NCBI RefSeq assembly: GCF_009905375.1
Contig: NC_133650.1
Coordinates: 302,401,727-302,465,726, forward strand
Length of the DNA stretch: 64,000 bases
Reading direction: 5' to 3'
DNA from: Apium graveolens
Lineage: Eukaryota > Streptophyta > Magnoliopsida > Apiales > Apiaceae
Positions 61,501 through 64,000 of this stretch are shown here, one piece after another; position 1 is the first letter of the stretch, and each line of letters opens with the position of its first letter. Position numbers and translations under genes: made by a program. The notes below the pieces were generated by a model. It was given only the letters and a program-made list of their open reading frames with translations, ran no database searches and was not told where the DNA came from.

Positions 61501-62803
61501 GAATTGATTACTTACCCAACGTTCGGGAAGTAAGTCCATCTATTGAGTCGGCATAAGCAACATGGGCTCAGTGGGCGTCCATGATAGTGTAAGTGGCTCA
61601 GTGGGAGTCCATCAAATGCATAAGTGGCTGAGTGGCAGTCCAGCATAAGGTCCTAATTATGACCAGGGTGATGACCAGTGGGAATTCGTCATCTACTAGT
61701 AGAAAAGGTTACTTATGGGTATCTTTGCCTGATCAGCAAGATATCTGGTTTATGCTAAAGGTTTCTTTTCCTTCCAAAATTCATTGGATATTGCAACTCT
61801 GTTCATACTTTATATACAGAGGTTCCAGGAATGTTTTAGAGATATATATATGTGGATTATATATATCGGGACTAAATAAAGTATCTCATAACTTTTTCAT
61901 TCAATAATATTTCAAAGATTGAATCTATTCAAGTCTTAACTTGTGGTCTCATCTATGGGATGTTTTTCTTAAAACTAATTATACTTGAATGTGGTAGTTC
62001 AAGTAGTATTTTGGAAAAGATATAAGTATATGGAGTATTTGTAACTTCATCTTTTAAAACTTATATCTAGTAAATGATTATCTTATGCATGACAAAGATT
62101 TTCAGAAAAACGTTGAGACAAGGTTAGATATATGAGATCACCTTGCAACGATATTTTTTATACAGTTATACACTGGAATTCTGTGTGTATTATGCTTGGA
62201 AGAGGACTTCCAATATTTGAAAAGTATATATGTATATATACTGAATATTTTGCGACTTTATCGCATTAAGATATCAAACTTGGTTCATTTCTTTTGACCA
62301 AGACTTTCATGAGTAGTTATGAGTAGGCTCATATATTGTAAATCATTATACATATTATTTTGGTGGGCTTGCTGCTCACCCTTGCTTTATTTCTTCATCC
62401 ACACAACAACAGTTAGGAAAGATGGCCAGACTCAGCAGACCCTAGCGCAAGCGCGTGGGAAGCGTCCTGTGTCTTCCCGTTGATGTTGTAGCTGCTATAG
62501 CTGCAGAGGTAGATCTATTGTAGATCAGACCATCTACTTTTGAGAATCAATTATGTAATTATAACTTGTGGCAATAATGGCATTAACTGTAAATTTATCA
62601 AGTAATCATTGTGGGTGTAATAACTTTTAAATTGTGGATTCAAAGACTTGTACTTATTTAAATTTCATCTCTGAGACTATAACGGGTTGTGGTGTGGGTT
62701 AGTGTGGGGTCACAGCAAGGTTATTTATTAATTAAGTGAAGTGATTTGTGGAAAGAAAGACCGTGAAGACTAGGATCCCCGACCCGGATCTGGGGGGGTT
62801 ACC
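58599..62803 (+). repeat. 3' LTR of the nested element
   Basis: 4205 bp, a close copy of 48806-53035. The first 3 kb differ at few positions. From about 61640 to the end there are many single-base indels and substitutions relative to the 5' LTR. Confidence 0.95.
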
Positions 62804-63634
62804 CGGTTGGCCCATTTGGCTCCGAAATAATTTTAGAATAATTATCGGAGCCTGAAAATAATTAGAATAATATTGTAAAGCTCGAAACTATTTTCGAATT
62901 TTAAATCATTTTAAATAATTAAATCTAATTAAATAACTAATTAAAATCAATTAATAATTAATTAAATCAATTAATCAAGTAATTTTCGAATTAATTGACC
63001 AACTAATCAATTAAAATTAACTGAAATTAATTAACTAATAATTCATATTATTTGTGATAATTATCAAATCAGTACATATTTATACTGCGGTCTTGGTCTC
63101 AGCGCCTGGTTACGCGTATTACGAAGTGATAATTGGGATAGTTAATAAAAAGCTCCCTTATCGAAAATACGGGTTTTATGATTTACCGAAACGAATATTG
63201 TATCGAAAATGTTGCGCCGGGACAGCGCCGGGACAAACCGTACGCCGATCGAAAAAGTCGAAACATGGAATATGCTCGGAATATTATAATTAGGTTAGGA
63301 AGGAGTTCTAGAAAAGGAGTTTCGGTTCCAAAAGTAAACAACGGGTGGGACGTCGGTTGGTTCCCGTTTTTATAAAATAGATTTGTAATTACCGGAAAAA
63401 GATTTTAGAAATTTTCATATGATTCTTAAAAATCCTAACCAACATAAAAATTAAATTACGAAGATATGACAATACTGTATCTATATTTTATTTGGGACAT
63501 ATAAAAATTAAAATACTCAATAATTACTTTTTGAATATTCAAGTACAGATAACATTAACAATAATCACAGAATAGATACTGGGCACACATAATAATATCA
63601 AAAAGAATTACACCGATATATCCCGGATATTACA

Positions 63635-64000
63635 TCCTTCCCCCCTAAAAGGATTCTGTCCTCAGAATCTCCTAGAAAACAAATGAGGGTACTTTTCTCT
63701 CATATCACTTTCTAACTCTCAGGTTGACTCTTCAACCTTTTGGGTTTCTCCACAATATCTTACTAACTTTACCACTATTTCTCAATACTTTCTCTTTCTT
63801 CTAGAATCTCTATCGGACTCTACATATGATAAATATGCTGAAGCTCTATTGGCTCATATCTATTACATGCCTGGAGTCTGGATTATATTTCTTAAGCATC
63901 GATACATGAAAAACATTGTGAATGTGCTCCATGTGCGGAGGTAACTCCAATTCGTAAGCTACTTTGCCAACGCGCTTTAGGATCTCAAAAGGTCCGACAT
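63635..64000 (-). pseudogene. 3' end of pol (integrase/chromodomain) and purine tract of the second element
   Basis: Read on the minus strand from 64000, the frame VGPFEILKRVGKVAYELELP followed by HNVFHVSMLKKYNPDSRHVI is the end of a Tekay/Del-type integrase. After RHVI the frame shifts by one base and stops follow. The purine tract ttttaggggggaagga (63635-63650) leads into the LTR at 63634. The rest of this element must lie to the right of the window. Confidence 0.85.

Larger units (their letters stand above)
48806..62803 (+). mobile_element. Complete nested Ty3/chromovirus-type LTR retrotransposon, about 14 kb, non-autonomous
   Basis: Two long LTRs (48806-53035 and 58599-62803) flank a 5.56-kb interior. 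The 5-bp target duplication cggtt is at 48801-48805 and 62804-62808. The 3' LTR ends ttacc where the 5' LTR ends ttaca. A Met-tRNA primer site follows the 5' LTR, and a purine tract (aaggaggggagac) precedes the 3' LTR. Remnants of gag, reverse transcriptase, RNase H, integrase and a chromodomain-side tail occur in the interior, but with many stops and in shuffled order. Motif content fits the Tekay/Del chromovirus group. It is the youngest layer of the nest. Confidence 0.93.
47280..63634 (-). mobile_element. LTR of a second Ty3 chromovirus-like element (minus), split by a nested insertion
   Basis: On the minus strand this LTR starts TGTAATATCCGGG at 63634, after a purine tract, and ends GGAGGGCGCCACA at 47280. 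About 2.35 kb of it remains in two parts, 63634-62809 and 48800-47280, separated by the element at 48806-62803 and its cggtt duplication. The left end joins the outer element's pol at codon RYCLMEV, with ccgtg (47275-47279) as the probable target site. The sequence includes AT-rich low-complexity runs (62870-63060) and no coding frame. Confidence 0.75.

Overview
This window is nuclear DNA from a eudicot plant. The evidence is spliced genes with GT-AG introns, plant-only gene families (LRR receptor kinases, an FCS-like zinc finger protein, HEN2), a Stowaway MITE, and Ty3-type LTR retrotransposons with an initiator-Met tRNA primer site. An asterid seems likely, but the sequence alone does not prove it.

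Genic half (1 to about 30.4 kb). An unidentified terminal exon lies at 758-890. A complete two-exon LRR receptor kinase of subfamily XII (EFR/Xa21-like, non-RD) spans 2234-6045. A three-exon pollen-receptor-kinase-like gene with a degenerate kinase domain spans 7053-9464. A possible orphan membrane-protein exon lies at 10495-10647 (minus). A long AT-rich stretch carries an AAT/ATT microsatellite and a Stowaway MITE. A two-exon FLZ zinc finger gene (SnRK1-adaptor family) spans 17124-19845. A complete 16-exon minus-strand gene for the nuclear-exosome RNA helicase HEN2 spans 20698-29473, with a 5' leader carrying telo-box and site II motifs.

Transition (about 30.4 to 38.5 kb). This is AT-rich DNA with a direct, diverged duplication of roughly 2 kb (30365-32415 and 36133-37938). 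Each copy was later hit by a different small element: a TIR MITE in the first and a SINE-like fragment in the second. Each copy therefore serves as the empty site for the other.

Retrotransposon half (38.5 to 64 kb). This is a three-level nest. The outermost and oldest is a minus-oriented Tat-like Ty3 element: LTR at 38499-39349, tandem arrays, a plus-strand antisense gene with introns and its own G-box/TATA promoter at 41574-44949, and a broken integrase at 46222-47279. It is interrupted by the LTR of a minus-oriented chromovirus-like element (47280-63634). That LTR is split in turn by a complete plus-oriented element (48806-62803) with 4.2-kb LTRs and a 5-bp target duplication (cggtt). The interior of this youngest element is decayed and shuffled although its LTRs are still close copies, so it was probably mobilised in trans.

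The most unusual signal is the dense ATCCGGAT palindrome pattern in the Tat-like element. Two tandem arrays with little other obvious similarity both have a unit of about 89 bp, and the CCGG cores are spaced 26 and 63 bp in both.
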